This document shows positions 63,142-64,000 of a stretch of DNA of 64,000 nucleotides, piece after piece. The first letter of the stretch is position 1. Every line of letters starts with the position of its first letter. The position numbers and the translations under genes are program-made. The notes under the pieces are model-generated. The model was given only the letters and a program-made list of their open reading frames with translations, was not told the origin of the DNA and ran no database searches. Source of the stretch: Volucribacter psittacicida (GTDB lineage Bacteria > Pseudomonadota > Gammaproteobacteria > Enterobacterales > Pasteurellaceae); the NCBI RefSeq assembly GCF_004339025.1, contig NZ_SMFT01000003.1, positions 1 to 64,000 of the forward strand, in the 5' to 3' direction.

Positions 63142-64000
63142 TTAGATAAAGACTTGATTAGCGACCATATAACCATTTGGTACAGTAGCTTTATCTTCAA
63201 AGGTAACATATTCCCAAGCCTGTTGATTATCTAATAAAGCACGCAATAATTTGTTATTTAAACCATGCCCTGATTTATAAGCCTTGAAAGAACCAATGAT
63301 ATTATGCCCACACATAAATAAATCGCCAATAGCATCAAGCATTTTGTGGCGGACTAATTCATCTTGGAAGCGTAAACCTTCTTCATTTAAAATACGGTAG
63401 TCATCTAATACAATGGCATTGTCTAAGCTACCGCCTAAGGCTAATCCTTGTGATTGTAAATATTCAATATCTTTCATAAAGCCAAAGGTTCTCGCACGAC
63501 TGATTTGATGAACAAAGGCTTGTACCGAAAAATCCATAGCGTAATGGCGTACTTTTTCACTGATAGCTGGATGATTAAAATCAATAGTGAAATCTAAATG
63601 AAAACCATTGTAAGGCGTGAACTCCGCCCATTTATCGCCATCTTCTACTCTAACTTTTTGTTTTACGCGGATAAATTTTTTCGCCGCATTTTGTTCTTCA
63701 ATGCCCGCATCAAGTAATAAATAAATAAATGGGCTTGCACTACCGTCCATAATTGGAATTTCAGGGGCATCAACTTCAATAATAATATTATCAATGCCTA
63801 AGCCAGCTAAAGCGGCATTTAAATGCTCAACCGTAGAAATTCGTACGCCATCATCATTCACTAAACAAGTACAAAGCATCGTATCACGAATTGATTTCGC
63901 ATCAGCTTGGAAAGAAACAGGTGGATTTAAATCTGTACGGCGATAAATAACCCCTGTATTTGCCATAGCAGGGCGTAAAGTCAAGGTAACTTTATTACCA
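63142..64000 (-). CDS. lpxC: UDP-3-O-acyl-N-acetylglucosamine deacetylase (5' end off window)
   Basis: The C-terminal ~286 residues of LpxC, the zinc enzyme of the committed lipid A step; the frame is open to the window end, and about 20 N-terminal residues lie beyond 64000. Zinc-ligand histidine is in [17 protein letters not shown], and the other His and Asp ligands lie in [15 protein letters not shown]. The catalytic Glu and Lys regions are in [16 protein letters not shown] and [16 protein letters not shown]. Its neighbours in the window (hldD, waaF, waaC) belong to another LPS unit. Confidence 0.96.
   Translation of the reverse strand, partial: GNKVTLTLRPAMANTGVIYRRTDLNPPVSFQADAKSIRDTMLCTCLVNDDGVRISTVEHLNAALAGLGIDNIIIEVDAPEIPIMDGSASPFIYLLLDAGIEEQNAAKKFIRVKQKVRVEDGDKWAEFTPYNGFHLDFTIDFNHPAISEKVRHYAMDFSVQAFVHQISRARTFGFMKDIEYLQSQGLALGGSLDNAIVLDDYRILNEEGLRFQDELVRHKMLDAIGDLFMCGHNIIGSFKAYKSGHGLNNKLLRALLDNQQAWEYVTFEDKATVPNGYMVANQVFI

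Overview
The window comes from an AT-rich gammaproteobacterium of the family Pasteurellaceae. The strongest sign is the 9-base DNA uptake signal AAGTGCGGT/ACCGCACTT, which I count 22 times; this is the Haemophilus influenzae type, not the Actinobacillus pleuropneumoniae type. Gene content agrees: ygiW-qseBC, an Aggregatibacter-type flp/tad locus, the competence activator sxy and a thiamine-regulated transport operon. Genus and species cannot be fixed from the sequence alone. No IS element, prophage, CRISPR array or tRNA was seen.

Layout. 1-200: 5S rRNA end of an rRNA operon and its terminator. 300-3000: ygiW-qseBC, with a QseB-type direct repeat upstream and an attenuator-like hairpin between ygiW and qseB. 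3084-4004: qmcA. 4150-15450: a complete 13-gene tight-adherence locus (flp1, tadV, rcpC, rcpA, rcpB, tadZ, tadA-G) for Flp pili. 15650-26600: a giant 3581-residue YadA-type trimeric autotransporter adhesin with tandem 285-residue cassettes. 26700-30720: pfkA, fieF, a lipoprotein, yaaA, ung. 31030-36070: grcA with an FNR box, a SLC13-type anion transporter, a DyP peroxidase, and a LysR regulator divergent from an NAD(P)-binding protein. 36250-43400: purB-hflD-mnmA, the heptose inner-core LPS operon hldD-waaF-waaC, and yigL. 43560-47470: a TPP riboswitch driving an ABC transporter (thiZXY type) plus an MHS permease. 47800-48440: sxy. 48850-52850: fxsA, groESL with a sigma-32 promoter, ycfH, a DUF1523 protein. 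53040-61440: ytfL, yihI, a DUF2489 protein, hemN, lepA-lepB-rnc-era. 61520-64000: ubiD and a 5'-truncated lpxC.

The most interesting signal is the pairing of two surface-adhesion systems with three long poly-G tracts, the only runs of nine or more G I found. G12 lies 173 bases before flp1. G10 lies 169 bases before the adhesin start. G9 lies inside the adhesin gene, where loss or gain of one G gives a stop codon at once or within five codons after the tract. This looks like a phase-variation arrangement acting on Flp pili and a giant adhesin together. The 25-kb pili/adhesin block has only one uptake signal, against 21 in the other ~39 kb, and the tad genes favour AGA arginine codons, both consistent with horizontal origin. 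A second finding is a dispersed, palindromic, MITE-like intergenic repeat (about 110 bp full length, several shortened copies) whose insertion has also created false N-terminal ORF extensions.
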